From FEN-987 sp049521055 (GTDB lineage Archaea; Thermoproteota; Bathyarchaeia; 40CM-2-53-6): 13,926 nt of DNA. The stretch spans positions 1 to 13,926 of the forward strand of contig JBEKPE010000088.1 of NCBI GenBank assembly GCA_049521055.1, given 5' to 3'. The notes under the pieces were generated by a model that was not told where the DNA came from, did not search any database, and saw nothing but the letters and a program-made list of their open reading frames with translations. How positions within the stretch are numbered: position 1 is the stretch's first letter; each line of letters opens with the position of its first letter. Position numbers and translations under genes: made by a program. This document shows positions 1 to 6,126 of this stretch, in pieces.

Positions 1-59
1 ATGGGGCCGTTTGGTGGCGGGGTCGGGTAGACAGTTTCCAACAAGGCAAATTAGCACCA

Positions 60-71
60 CTGTTATAACAG
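60..71. promoter_or_regulatory. 12-bp perfect palindrome with a TATA core, upstream of the phosphatase gene
   Basis: The sequence CTGTTATAACAG is a perfect inverted repeat with TTATAA at its centre. Its centre lies 42 bases before the GTG start at 108, which would place a transcript start near base 91 and leave a short leader carrying the GGGGAG ribosome site. It may be the TATA box itself, an operator overlapping it, or both. Only the symmetry and spacing are seen; function is inferred. Confidence 0.4.
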
Positions 72-107
72 CAAGTCTGCCGACACCGGTTAAATGGGGG
101 AGTTAAA

Positions 108-881
108 GTGAAGATTGCTGCGCTTTTTTCGGATTACGATGGGACGCTGTCACAGTTGGAGGCTCGGCGTGAGGATGCAGTCCTCTCTCCAATGCACCGT
201 CGAATGCTTACCAAGGTAAGCAAACATGTCACATTTGGAATCGTTACCACCAAAGATCTCGCTTTCATTCGAGAACGGGTTCCATTCGCACACGGTATCT
301 CCGCAAGTTGCGGTTTGGAGATGCAAGTGGGCGAGAAGACATTTCTCGATGAAAGGGTCCGACAACGGAATGAACCCTTTGAGAAGACATACCAAGAGGT
401 TCTCAAGAAAATTCTACAAGCTAAGGACAATCTGGTGATTGAGCGAAAGGAATCCGACGACGAAAACCTGATCGCGTTCTGCATCGATTGGAGGATGTCG
501 CGTAACTGGGACGAGGCTAAACGGATGGCTGCTCCTCTGCTAACCTACTGTAAAGAACAGGGGTTGTACGTCGTCGAAGCCGACGCAAGCCCCTTCGCAA
601 ACGTCTTTCCCACGAAGGTTGACAAGGGGGAGGCGTTCAACAAACTGAAGCGAGAGCTAGGAGTCTCTGGCGCCGTAATGTATCTGGGTGACTCGGAAGC
701 AGATGACCCCGCATTTCAACTTGCTGAAGTTTCAATAGGAGTCAAGCATCGTAGGATCATGCCCAAACTGCAATGCAAATATAGAATTGAATTCTTTGAA
801 CTTGAAAATCTACTGACGAAGCTAATAGATTCGGATTACGATTTCCAAGAGAACATGGCTACAAGAAACGTATCCGAGTAA
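108..881 (+). CDS. HAD-superfamily sugar phosphatase (trehalose-phosphatase-like, HAD-IIB type)
   Basis: This 257-residue cytosolic protein should remove phosphate from a sugar phosphate through an aspartyl-phosphate intermediate. HAD motif I is DYDGTL (nucleophile D9, acid/base D11). A motif II Thr lies in the segment around residues 44-50, a DKG lysine (K173) is in motif III position, and motif IV is GDSEADDPAF (194-203). A cap domain fits between about residues 80 and 165. The length and the DKG..GDS.AD..AF pattern resemble trehalose-6-phosphate phosphatases and mannosyl-3-phosphoglycerate phosphatases, but no glycosyltransferase partner is in view, so the substrate is unknown. The GTG start follows a GGGGAG site at 97-102 with 5 bases of spacing. 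The last ~15 residues are acidic and look disordered. The HAD assignment is firm; the trehalose link is only a family resemblance. Confidence 0.85.
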   Translation: MKIAALFSDYDGTLSQLEARREDAVLSPMHRRMLTKVSKHVTFGIVTTKDLAFIRERVPFAHGISASCGLEMQVGEKTFLDERVRQRNEPFEKTYQEVLKKILQAKDNLVIERKESDDENLIAFCIDWRMSRNWDEAKRMAAPLLTYCKEQGLYVVEADASPFANVFPTKVDKGEAFNKLKRELGVSGAVMYLGDSEADDPAFQLAEVSIGVKHRRIMPKLQCKYRIEFFELENLLTKLIDSDYDFQENMATRNVSE

Positions 882-896
882 TGAAGACTGCGTCGA

Positions 897-936
897 GATT
901 TCTACCGGGCCCCCTTGATTTCTACCGGGTCCACCT
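897..936. repeat. Two-copy tandem direct repeat, 20-bp unit
   Basis: Two adjacent 20-base units begin GATTTCTACCGGG at 897 and 917 and match at 17 of 20 positions. They lie between the phosphatase stop and the next gene's ribosome site. They could be a duplicated protein-binding site or a recent small duplication. Confidence 0.6.
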
Positions 937-983
937 AGCCTTAACCTACGCTGATTGTACATCCGTATGGAGGTCATGGAAAA

Positions 984-1466
984 ATGAATGGAGCTTCACC
1001 ACTGAAGCACGGTTTCGTTGACATAGCAGCCATACTGTTTGTCGTAGGCGGCGTAGTGAGCCTCGCAATGACCATTCTAGCCTTGCCCATCAACATCAGC
1101 AACCCTCTCAGTACTCTGACTGGCTTGACAACCACTTCGATTGTAGTCTTGGGTGTGAGCCTAATCTGTTCCTTGGGCGCAATCCACTGTTTCTCGCTAG
1201 CAAGCAAACGTATGCTATCCGAGGCAGGCGTTAGAGGATTGGTCTTCGGTGCCCTACTGTTGATCTTCAGTTTCGGCTTTGCTGGGAGCGTGAGCGGGTC
1301 CGGTACGGCTGGTCTAGCGCCCGGTACGGGTACTCTACTTACCGCATTAAGTGCAATTCTGATATTAATCGCAGGAATCGTCTGCTTCTCTCTACGGCAT
1401 ACGGCAGTATCCGCTTCCCCGATTGCACGCCAACACGCCATCGCTCAACCCGCGTATCAACCCTAG
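984..1466 (+). CDS. Four-helix membrane protein, family not recognised
   Basis: A 160-residue protein with four predicted membrane segments at roughly residues 12-34, 49-73, 84-104 and 116-137. The loop between helices 3 and 4 (101-115) is rich in Gly, Ser and Thr. The short hydrophilic C-terminal tail (138-160) contains no recognisable motif. The ATG follows a strong GGAGGT ribosome site at 969-974, spacing 9; a nearer ATG at 976 hits a stop after two codons and is not used. It lies 102 bases after the phosphatase on the same strand. I see no catalytic or metal-binding residues. The gene itself is well supported by the ribosome site and the regular helices; function is unknown. Confidence 0.75.
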   Translation: MNGASPLKHGFVDIAAILFVVGGVVSLAMTILALPINISNPLSTLTGLTTTSIVVLGVSLICSLGAIHCFSLASKRMLSEAGVRGLVFGALLLIFSFGFAGSVSGSGTAGLAPGTGTLLTALSAILILIAGIVCFSLRHTAVSASPIARQHAIAQPAYQP

Positions 1467-1490
1467 AACAAAGACGCGTACAACCAAACC

Positions 1491-1500
1491 TTTTTCTTTT
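1491..1500 (+). terminator. T-tract terminator (archaeal type)
   Basis: TTTTTCTTTT starts 24 bases after the stop of the membrane-protein gene, with a second T-rich run at about 1509-1517. Archaeal RNA polymerase commonly terminates on such T-tracts without a hairpin. Assigned from position and composition only. Confidence 0.45.
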
Positions 1501-1507
1501 CTATAGC
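1499..1507 (+). promoter_or_regulatory. Candidate TATA box for the beta-propeller gene
   Basis: TTCTATAGC sits with its centre ~35 bases before the TTG start at 1539, giving a predicted leader of about 9 bases. That fits the absence of a good ribosome site before this start. Confidence 0.35.
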
Positions 1508-1538
1508 TTGTTTTCTTCAATTAGGGCGCGTTTCGATC

Positions 1539-2633
1539 TTGGCTTCTAGAACAGCATCAATCCTTATCCTGATTATTCTCATTCCCGCACTGTCGCTGTT
1601 TCCATCCGCATACGCAGCTTCTGGGCAATGGGTAAAATACGCTGGCAACTATCCTATTTTCACTCCCACCGCAGGTAGTTGGGATGGGGACTACGTAACT
1701 ACTCCGAGAGTGCTCTACGATGGCACCACATTTAGGATGTGGTACCAAGGAGGCTTATCCGGGGTCAGTAGAATCGGATACGCTACCTCAACTAATGGAA
1801 TAAACTGGATAAAACACGGCGCTGTTCTATTCCCCGGCCTAACGGGTGAGTGGGACAGTTCCTCCGTCGCACTAGGATCTGTAACCTGGAATGGTACGGC
1901 ATACCTGATGTGGTATACCGGGAGCAACGCTACTGCTTACCCGGGAGGAGCAGTTGGGTTCGCGGTATCCAATGACGGATTCAACTGGGTGAAGTACTCA
2001 GGCAATCCAGTACTCGTTCCATCGGAGTTGGGAAACGATCAGAGGTATCTCGCCGCTCCTTACGTTATCCGTTTGAACCTTACGTACAACATGTGGTACA
2101 GTGGGAAAAGCGCTGCAACGCCAAACATTAACAGAATCCTGTACGCGACGTCGACTGATGGGATCACATGGTCCAAGTGGCCTGCCCCGGTATTGTCGCC
2201 CGCATCGGACCCCAAAGCATGGGATGCAAACGGCGTTTACTCTCCGTCCGCGTTCTGGAACGGACAATTTTTCGGCCTTTGGTATACCGGAATAAACCAA
2301 ACCGCTGCCGTTCCACGTATCGGATTTGCAACTTCTCCTGACGGCGCTACGTGGACACGATCATCAAGCAACCCGATTTTGAGCCCTGGGCCTCCGGGTA
2401 GTTGGGATTCTGCCGGAGTCGAACAACCGAGTGTCGTTCAGGCTGGGAACAATTACATGATGTTCTATGATGGCTACAGCAACCTACAAGGCCAAAGGAT
2501 TGGTCTAGCGCTAAGCCCGCAAGGGTTCTCTGTTCCGGAATTTCCCGCACCCGCGTTCGACATGTTCCTTGGCCTAATCGCTTGTGCGGCGATCTGTTTG
2601 ATCTACTACCGCCGGCCGTCAAGGCGCTCCTGA
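1539..2633 (+). CDS. Secreted beta-propeller, glycosyl-hydrolase-like protein with a PEF-type C-terminal sorting tail
   Basis: A 364-residue exported protein. Residues 1-26 are a Sec signal peptide with probable cleavage after AYA. The body consists of about five repeats of ~60 residues, each with an aromatic MWY/LWY strand, an IGYATS-like strand and an Asp-box-like S-x-D/N-G-x-x-W turn (84-90, 144-150, 205-211, 266-272, and a degenerate one at 326-331). This is the layout of five-bladed propellers of the GH43/GH32/GH62 type. The tail has VPEFP (332-336), one hydrophobic helix (about 340-357) and a basic end (RRPSRRS). That tripartite signal resembles PEF-CTERM proteins processed by archaeosortases. 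It probably acts at the cell surface on or binding a polysaccharide; I cannot confirm catalytic acids, so it may be a binding protein only. The TTG start gives a complete signal peptide. Confidence 0.75.
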   Translation: MASRTASILILIILIPALSLFPSAYAASGQWVKYAGNYPIFTPTAGSWDGDYVTTPRVLYDGTTFRMWYQGGLSGVSRIGYATSTNGINWIKHGAVLFPGLTGEWDSSSVALGSVTWNGTAYLMWYTGSNATAYPGGAVGFAVSNDGFNWVKYSGNPVLVPSELGNDQRYLAAPYVIRLNLTYNMWYSGKSAATPNINRILYATSTDGITWSKWPAPVLSPASDPKAWDANGVYSPSAFWNGQFFGLWYTGINQTAAVPRIGFATSPDGATWTRSSSNPILSPGPPGSWDSAGVEQPSVVQAGNNYMMFYDGYSNLQGQRIGLALSPQGFSVPEFPAPAFDMFLGLIACAAICLIYYRRPSRRS

Positions 2634-2701
2634 AATTTCACGAAGAAAAAACGTCGAGATAACTTTCACCGGCAAGTAATCCTGTCAGGTCCGGTTAAGA
2701 T

Positions 2702-2726
2702 TCGGCAGAGAACATGCCGAGTTTTT
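2702..2726 (+). terminator. Hairpin plus T-tract after the beta-propeller gene
   Basis: TCGGCA (2702-2707) pairs perfectly with TGCCGA (2715-2720) around a 7-base loop, followed directly by GTTTTT. It looks like an intrinsic terminator and lies about 70 bases after the stop codon. The rest of the 190-base gap shows only the next gene's ribosome site. Confidence 0.5.
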
Positions 2727-2824
2727 CGGCGTCGAATCGGTCATTCATCGAACCGCTCCCTGTAACAGATCGTCCTCGAACAATGCTTTAGAGAGTGCGT
2801 TGCGTTAGCAGGAGGGGATTGGAT

Positions 2825-3208
2825 TTGACGGATGCACCATCTGGTCGGCAACAAGTCGAGAAGACTTTCGTTTACATGACTAACCTGAGCAAGGAGTGCC
2901 GGAAAGCTCTCACCAGCAAATTCGAGCAAGAACACAAAGGTGTCCCATTCGAATCCGTTGAACCTACGATGAGGAAGGAGGTTGAAGTTTGGTTCACGGA
3001 GAGGGACAAGAACATCAGCGTAAAGCATGAAAAGAGCGACAAGGGCAGACCCGGCGAGATTCTGATGACCTACGCAGGAACCTCAAAGGATGCCCATTTC
3101 AAGTTCCGCGTCGACGCCCAATTCACTCTTGCAGGCTCTTCAGAGAAAGCACCTGCTTACATCAAAGTCCTAAATGTGAACGTAGACAAGAGAGACTTCA
3201 CCAAGTAG
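2825..3208 (+). CDS. Conserved-looking small protein, unknown function (127 aa)
   Basis: The TTG start at 2825 is chosen because an AGGAGGGG ribosome site ends 6-9 bases before it; a GTG at 2795 would lie upstream of that site and add 10 basic residues, so I reject it. The protein is charged and soluble, with no signal peptide or membrane segment. The N-terminal half looks helical (about residues 18-60). The C-terminal half alternates as in beta strands, with segments around GEILMTYAG, HFKFRVDAQFTL and AYIKVLNVNV. There is a single cysteine and no metal motif. It is followed 15 bases later by another ~128-residue gene, so the two are probably co-transcribed. I do not recognise the family. Confidence 0.7.
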   Translation: MTDAPSGRQQVEKTFVYMTNLSKECRKALTSKFEQEHKGVPFESVEPTMRKEVEVWFTERDKNISVKHEKSDKGRPGEILMTYAGTSKDAHFKFRVDAQFTLAGSSEKAPAYIKVLNVNVDKRDFTK

Positions 3209-3223
3209 GCGATCGATCTAGCC

Positions 3224-3610
3224 TTGTCTGCAAACCCGTTGGAAGAGCTCGCCCAGCTCGCAAGGGAGAAGAGCCGACGGTTGTTCGTCGCAGAAATGCC
3301 AATCGACCTTACCCCGAGCGCAACTAGTAACTGTGTTTTCGTTCTCGAATTGCCGGGTTCTGCGCCTGGCGCCGCTGGTGGACGGATTGGTGGGATAGGT
3401 GAAAGAAGAATACAGAAGGCGTACTGTTTCAGGCGTGCGGAAGGTAACTGGATTAAGGTTTACGAAACTGACGCTCTCGAAAAACTGGAGAGGTTCGAAT
3501 TGCCATACCACGCCGCGGGTATGAGCGTAGTCTTGCCCGATGGTTCCGAGAGAGTAGTTTCAGGCGTTGTTGATCAGGAACTGATCCAGAGATACAATGA
3601 GATCTTTTGA
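3224..3610 (+). CDS. Small soluble protein, unknown function (128 aa)
   Basis: This gene starts at TTG 3224, 15 bases after the previous stop, probably by translational coupling since no strong ribosome site is visible. It has an amphipathic N-terminal helix (ANPLEELAQLAREKSRRL), then mostly beta-type sequence with a Gly/Ala-rich loop (about residues 46-58), and a short C-terminal helix (QELIQRYNEIF). There is no membrane segment or metal motif. Its stop codon and the stop of the opposite gene lie back to back inside the palindrome TGATCA (3608-3613). Function and family are not recognised. The coding call rests on codon pattern, position and plausible protein composition. Confidence 0.65.
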   Translation: MSANPLEELAQLAREKSRRLFVAEMPIDLTPSATSNCVFVLELPGSAPGAAGGRIGGIGERRIQKAYCFRRAEGNWIKVYETDALEKLERFELPYHAAGMSVVLPDGSERVVSGVVDQELIQRYNEIF

Positions 3611-3922
3611 TCACTGCCGTATAACCGCTTTAATGAGGGGCATCAAGACTTCGACGTCATTACTTGAACCAAGTTGAACTCTAAGCAAGCGGCTCATTCC
3701 GCCGAGCTGCGCCTTATCAACCCAAGCCCTCAATCCTTCAGGAACGGTCGTGTCGGCCTTAATTTTCGACACTGACTTCTCGGGTATGAAGAGGAAGAGT
3801 TCGAGTTTTTCGCCGAAGAAGACTCTAACTCTCGGAGTCTCCCGCACATTGTAGCTGGGTGCCTCAGTATCCTTGAGTGGTTCATACTCTACGCTCTCAA
3901 CCACGTCTTGTTCCGATTTCAA
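3611..3922 (-). CDS. Small protein of unknown function; N-terminus probably longer, with a frame break
   Basis: The longest frame with an accepted start (TTG, 3922-3920) gives 103 residues, mixed alpha/beta, with strands around PRVRVFFGEKLELFLFIPE and a C-terminal stretch LMPLIKAVIRQ. The same frame stays open upstream to a stop at 4072-4070 and reads as convincing protein (for example SIEELSSKG and EAFVYLRGQL), but has no ATG, GTG or TTG there. An ATG at 3999-3997, with an AGGAG site 5 bases before it and a TATA-like element at about 4039-4046, lies one base out of frame and stops with TGA overlapping the TTG (TTGA). Either the gene is about 128 residues and carries a one-base deletion, or a 26-codon leader is coupled to it. 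No family recognised. Confidence 0.6.
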   Translation of the reverse strand: MKSEQDVVESVEYEPLKDTEAPSYNVRETPRVRVFFGEKLELFLFIPEKSVSKIKADTTVPEGLRAWVDKAQLGGMSRLLRVQLGSSNDVEVLMPLIKAVIRQ

Positions 3923-4037
3923 CTGGCCCCTGAGGTAGACGAATGCTTCTTGGCAAGCGGGGCTGCCTTTGCTAGAGAGTTCCTCAATCGACAGATCATG
4001 ACAACTCCTGAACGGAGGGCTTTGTTCGGTAGAAAGA

Positions 4038-4046
4038 GATATAGCA
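4038..4046. promoter_or_regulatory. Candidate bidirectional TATA element
   Basis: GATATAGCA lies between two divergent genes. On the minus strand it predicts a transcript start near 4016, 17 bases before the ATG at 3999. On the plus strand it predicts a start near 4067, 23 bases before the ATG at 4090. Both transcripts would then begin with an AGGAG ribosome site. The spacing on both sides is the evidence; the promoter itself is inferred. Confidence 0.4.
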
Positions 4047-4089
4047 ATTGCCCATGTCCGGTCAGCTAATCATAGGAGTAATAGCGGGC

Positions 4090-4191
4090 ATGCCCCACAA
4101 GCTAAGTAGGACAGATTTCAGGATTCGCAGACGCCAGAAGAAGAAGCAAAGGCACCGAAAACGAACTGGTTCGAGCAGAAAACCGAGCTAA
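4090..4191 (+). CDS. 33-residue highly basic peptide gene, unknown
   Basis: ATG 4090 to TAA 4191 encodes 33 residues, of which 15 are Lys or Arg and 2 are His, concentrated in the segment RIRRRQKKKQRHRKR (residues 11-25). An AGGAG site lies at 4074-4078 (11 bases before the ATG) and a TATA-like element at 4038-4046. An in-frame ATG at 4054 would add a hydrophobic stretch (QLIIGVIAG), but it lies ahead of the predicted transcript start and has no ribosome site. Composition suggests an RNA- or ribosome-binding peptide; it does not match the small archaeal ribosomal proteins I know (eL39, eL41, eS30). Its stop overlaps that of a minus-strand ORF within CTAA. Confidence 0.45.
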   Translation: MPHKLSRTDFRIRRRQKKKQRHRKRTGSSRKPS

Positions 4192-4262
4192 ATCAAGTTC
4201 CCTTCAACGGCCCTTGCGATGGAGTCATCCTCTCTAACGTGGTAGAGGAGTTCCAATTTCAC
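4188..4262 (-). CDS. Possible 24-codon overlapping ORF coupled to the 60-aa gene
   Basis: GTG 4262-4260 overlaps the stop of the preceding 60-residue gene as GTGA, and the frame runs 24 codons to TAG at 4190-4188. The peptide (ending HVREDDSIARAVEGNLI) has the balance of charged and hydrophobic residues typical of real protein. It may be a coupled small peptide, or the true C-terminus of the 60-residue protein separated by a one-base frame shift. There is no slippery heptamer at the junction. Confidence 0.3.
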   Translation of the reverse strand: MKLELLYHVREDDSIARAVEGNLI

Positions 4263-4441
4263 TGTAGCTTGTTCAGGAATCGGTGGCAGGCGCAAATATA
4301 CTCCATTTTGCCGTCTGGATAAATCCACCTGTAATGCATTTGCCCTTTATCATCGGAGAACGTTTCGCAGACGTTCTCCGTATACAGGCTTACGTGCGAG
4401 AACCTCCACTTTCCCTTCCCCGAATCAACCGGAGTGGCCAT
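4259..4441 (-). CDS. Small protein of unknown function (60 aa)
   Basis: The ATG at 4441 follows an AGGAG site (rc of 4452-4456) and a TATA-like TTTTTAGA (rc of 4483-4490), giving a predicted leader of about 19 bases. Residues 11-60 contain regularly spaced aromatics (KWRFSHVSLY, HYRWIYPDGKMEYIC) and three cysteines (C25, C50, C52), one pair as C-A-C. That could suggest a small beta-sheet domain, perhaps metal-binding, but no complete zinc motif is present. The C-terminus may continue in another frame (see the overlapping 24-codon ORF). I do not recognise the family. Confidence 0.55.
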   Translation of the reverse strand: MATPVDSGKGKWRFSHVSLYTENVCETFSDDKGQMHYRWIYPDGKMEYICACHRFLNKLQ

Positions 4442-4531
4442 CTTAGTTAGACTCCTAGGATACCGCAGAGTCGAACTACCTTTCTAAAAACCATGACTCT
4501 TGACATCCCACGCTCATGGTGTCAGGAAGGG

Positions 4532-4729
4532 CTAAGGGTGTTCGAGAGGTGAGATACTCTCACCCTCATAGCTCGGAATACATTCCGAGTGATGTTGACG
4601 GTAGTGGAGTTTGAGCCGTCGCTTGAGGCTGAAACGACGAGTACAGTAAAGACATGGAAAGAGCCCGATGATCGGTAGGCCACCGTTCGGGTTGCTATCT
4701 CCGTAGGCTTGGTATGCTTGATCCACCAT
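4532..4729 (-). CDS. Single C2H2 zinc-finger protein (65 aa)
   Basis: A 65-residue protein with one classical C2H2 finger: C26-x2-C29-x12-H42-x3-H46, with the expected aromatic (F33) and hydrophobic core residue (L40), and a strongly basic helix (KRRLKLHYRQHH). Such fingers bind DNA, RNA or a protein partner; a single one usually needs extra contacts or oligomerisation. Flanking residues 1-22 and 50-65 are low in structure. The ATG follows a GGGGAG site with 5 bases of spacing, and TTTAATTAA at 4772-4780 (read on the minus strand) is a good TATA candidate about 47 bases upstream. The 90-base gap to the next minus-strand gene, which has its own TATA-like box, suggests separate expression. The finger is clear; the target is unknown. 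Confidence 0.75.
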   Translation of the reverse strand: MVDQAYQAYGDSNPNGGLPIIGLFPCLYCTRRFSLKRRLKLHYRQHHSECIPSYEGESISPLEHP

Positions 4730-4771
4730 GAATGCTCCCCACAGTTGAAGAGGAACTACAGGCTGTAGTTG

Positions 4772-4780
4772 TTAATTAAA
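4772..4780 (-). promoter_or_regulatory. Candidate TATA box for the zinc-finger gene
   Basis: The minus strand reads TTTAATTAA with its centre about 47 bases before the ATG. This predicts a transcript start near 4750 and a ~20-base leader that includes the GGGGAG ribosome site. Confidence 0.45.
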
Positions 4781-4823
4781 TGAGTGGAACTATTGTTCAC
4801 TGCTCGTAGCTGGGTTGCTTGTC

Positions 4824-5960
4824 TTACGCAGATAGTGGGGGTCTTGAGCCGAGCAGTACCGAGAGTACCATGTACTGCCCATTTCGAATTATTCCGAGTT
4901 GGATGGTTTGTCCTGCTACGGCGTGTTCCTCTAGGTATGCGGAGAACGAGTCGTAGTTGGTGATCTTGTTTCCGTTAATGGAGACTATGACGTCACCGCC
5001 CACGATGTATTCCTGCTGTTGGATTGTGGCATTTTGTGTCCCTGCCCTAAGGCCGGAAGTGCTTGCGGGGCCGCCTGGAACTATGCTCTCTACTAGAACC
5101 CCATAGGTAACGTTCGTTCCCATCGCTTGAGACAGTTGATAGGTCATATCAATCAGACCGAGGCCCAGGTAGGGATGTTTATCGTACTTACCGCTCTTGA
5201 TGAGGGATGGTATTTCTCGAGTAATCGTGTCCGACGGAATTGCGAAGCCAAGCCCTTCAGAATTGGTTACGGAAGCCGAAGTAATTCCAACCACGGTGTC
5301 ATCGGGTGCGATTACGGGGCCACCGGAATTACCTGGGTTGACTGCGGCGCTGAACTGAACCGTATCAGGGATCGCAAAACCGCCTAATGTGTCGGTTTGT
5401 AGCGCTCTCCCAACTTGACTCACGACGCCCACGGTAACCGTGTTTGAGAGGCCGTAGGGGTTGCCGATCGCCACCACTGTCTCGCCGACTTTAAGTCCAG
5501 CAGAAGAACCTAGTTGCAGCGGATGGAACTCGCTCGGTGTAGCGTTAACCGATACTACCGCAATGTCACTGTAAGCGTCTGAACCCAAAACCTTAGCCGG
5601 GAAGGAGTCGCCATTCGAAAATGTCACAGTCGAATATAGTAGACCCTGGATTACATGATAGTTCGTGACAATATAGTAAGAACCACCGTAGTTGATCACA
5701 AAACCTGTCCCCAAGACAGGGCTCAGGGTCCCATTGGGGTAGGTGCTCAGCGTCAAATCTTGCACCACGCCTTGTATGGTCACTACGCCTTGGCTGGAAA
5801 TGGCGTAGATTTGATCTGGAGTGAGGTTTCTCGGGCGGAGTCCGTCAAGCACGGGACTGTAGTATAATGCGACGGACCCTAAGACCACAATGACGAGTAA
5901 GAGAACAGCAATCGTAGTCGTTGGCCAGACTGATTTCTTGGACCTTGGTTTAGACTTCAA
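4824..5960 (-). CDS. Membrane-anchored HtrA/DegP-type serine protease with PDZ domain
   Basis: This 378-residue protein has a basic N-terminus and one signal-anchor helix (about 14-33), placing the rest outside the cell. Residues ~50-255 form a trypsin-like protease with an intact catalytic triad: H102 in TNYHV, D132 in YSDIAVV, and S212 in NPGNSGGPV. A PDZ domain spans about 263-372 (YLGLGLI start, GLRAGTQN, GGDVIVSINGNKI). HtrA proteases degrade or refold damaged exported proteins, and the PDZ domain recognises substrate C-termini. One PDZ domain and a single anchor match the usual archaeal form. The TTG start follows GAGGT with 6 bases of spacing. It is divergent from the DoxD-Rieske pair, so it could be the quality-control protease for exported redox proteins, but that is inference from position. 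Confidence 0.92.
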   Translation of the reverse strand: MKSKPRSKKSVWPTTTIAVLLLVIVVLGSVALYYSPVLDGLRPRNLTPDQIYAISSQGVVTIQGVVQDLTLSTYPNGTLSPVLGTGFVINYGGSYYIVTNYHVIQGLLYSTVTFSNGDSFPAKVLGSDAYSDIAVVSVNATPSEFHPLQLGSSAGLKVGETVVAIGNPYGLSNTVTVGVVSQVGRALQTDTLGGFAIPDTVQFSAAVNPGNSGGPVIAPDDTVVGITSASVTNSEGLGFAIPSDTITREIPSLIKSGKYDKHPYLGLGLIDMTYQLSQAMGTNVTYGVLVESIVPGGPASTSGLRAGTQNATIQQQEYIVGGDVIVSINGNKITNYDSFSAYLEEHAVAGQTIQLGIIRNGQYMVLSVLLGSRPPLSA

Positions 5961-5998
5961 AAAGTTAACCTCATTTCAGCCAGCTACGACTTGTAGTT

Positions 5999-6006
5999 CA
6001 ATTTAA
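5999..6006 (-). promoter_or_regulatory. Candidate TATA box for the HtrA-type protease gene
   Basis: The minus strand reads TTAAATTG here, about 43 bases before the TTG start. This predicts transcription from near 5977 and a ~17-base leader containing the GAGGT ribosome site. Confidence 0.35.
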
Positions 6007-6058
6007 TGGTTGTTTCGGGCATCAATGTAACGACTTTATGTTCACCACAGGTGCAACG

Positions 6059-6071
6059 GTATTTTATGTTA
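6059..6071 (+). promoter_or_regulatory. Candidate TATA box for the DoxD-Rieske unit
   Basis: The stretch around GTATTTTATGTTA has its centre ~62 bases before the ATG at 6127. The predicted leader is 35-40 bases and carries a GAGGGGAG stretch at 6105-6112, set 14 bases from the ATG, which is longer than usual. Confidence 0.3.
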
Positions 6072-6126
6072 CGAATACACGGTCCATCCATTCCAAAAAA
6101 TCTCGAGGGGAGACGTTCTATCTAGA

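Noticed and set aside
1..106. Possible tail of an upstream gene: a short Gly-rich end (MGPFGGGVG, stop at 28-30) in frame 1, or an open frame 2 running to TAA at 104-106.
   Set aside because: Neither is long enough to identify, and the frame cannot be decided without upstream sequence. A Gly-rich tail could fit a thermosome end, but that is guesswork.
4468..4480. GAGTCGAACTACC resembling the T-arm of a tRNA on the minus strand.
   Set aside because: There are no matching acceptor, D or anticodon arms around it, and the T-stem has a mismatch. It lies in the leader/promoter region of the 60-residue gene.
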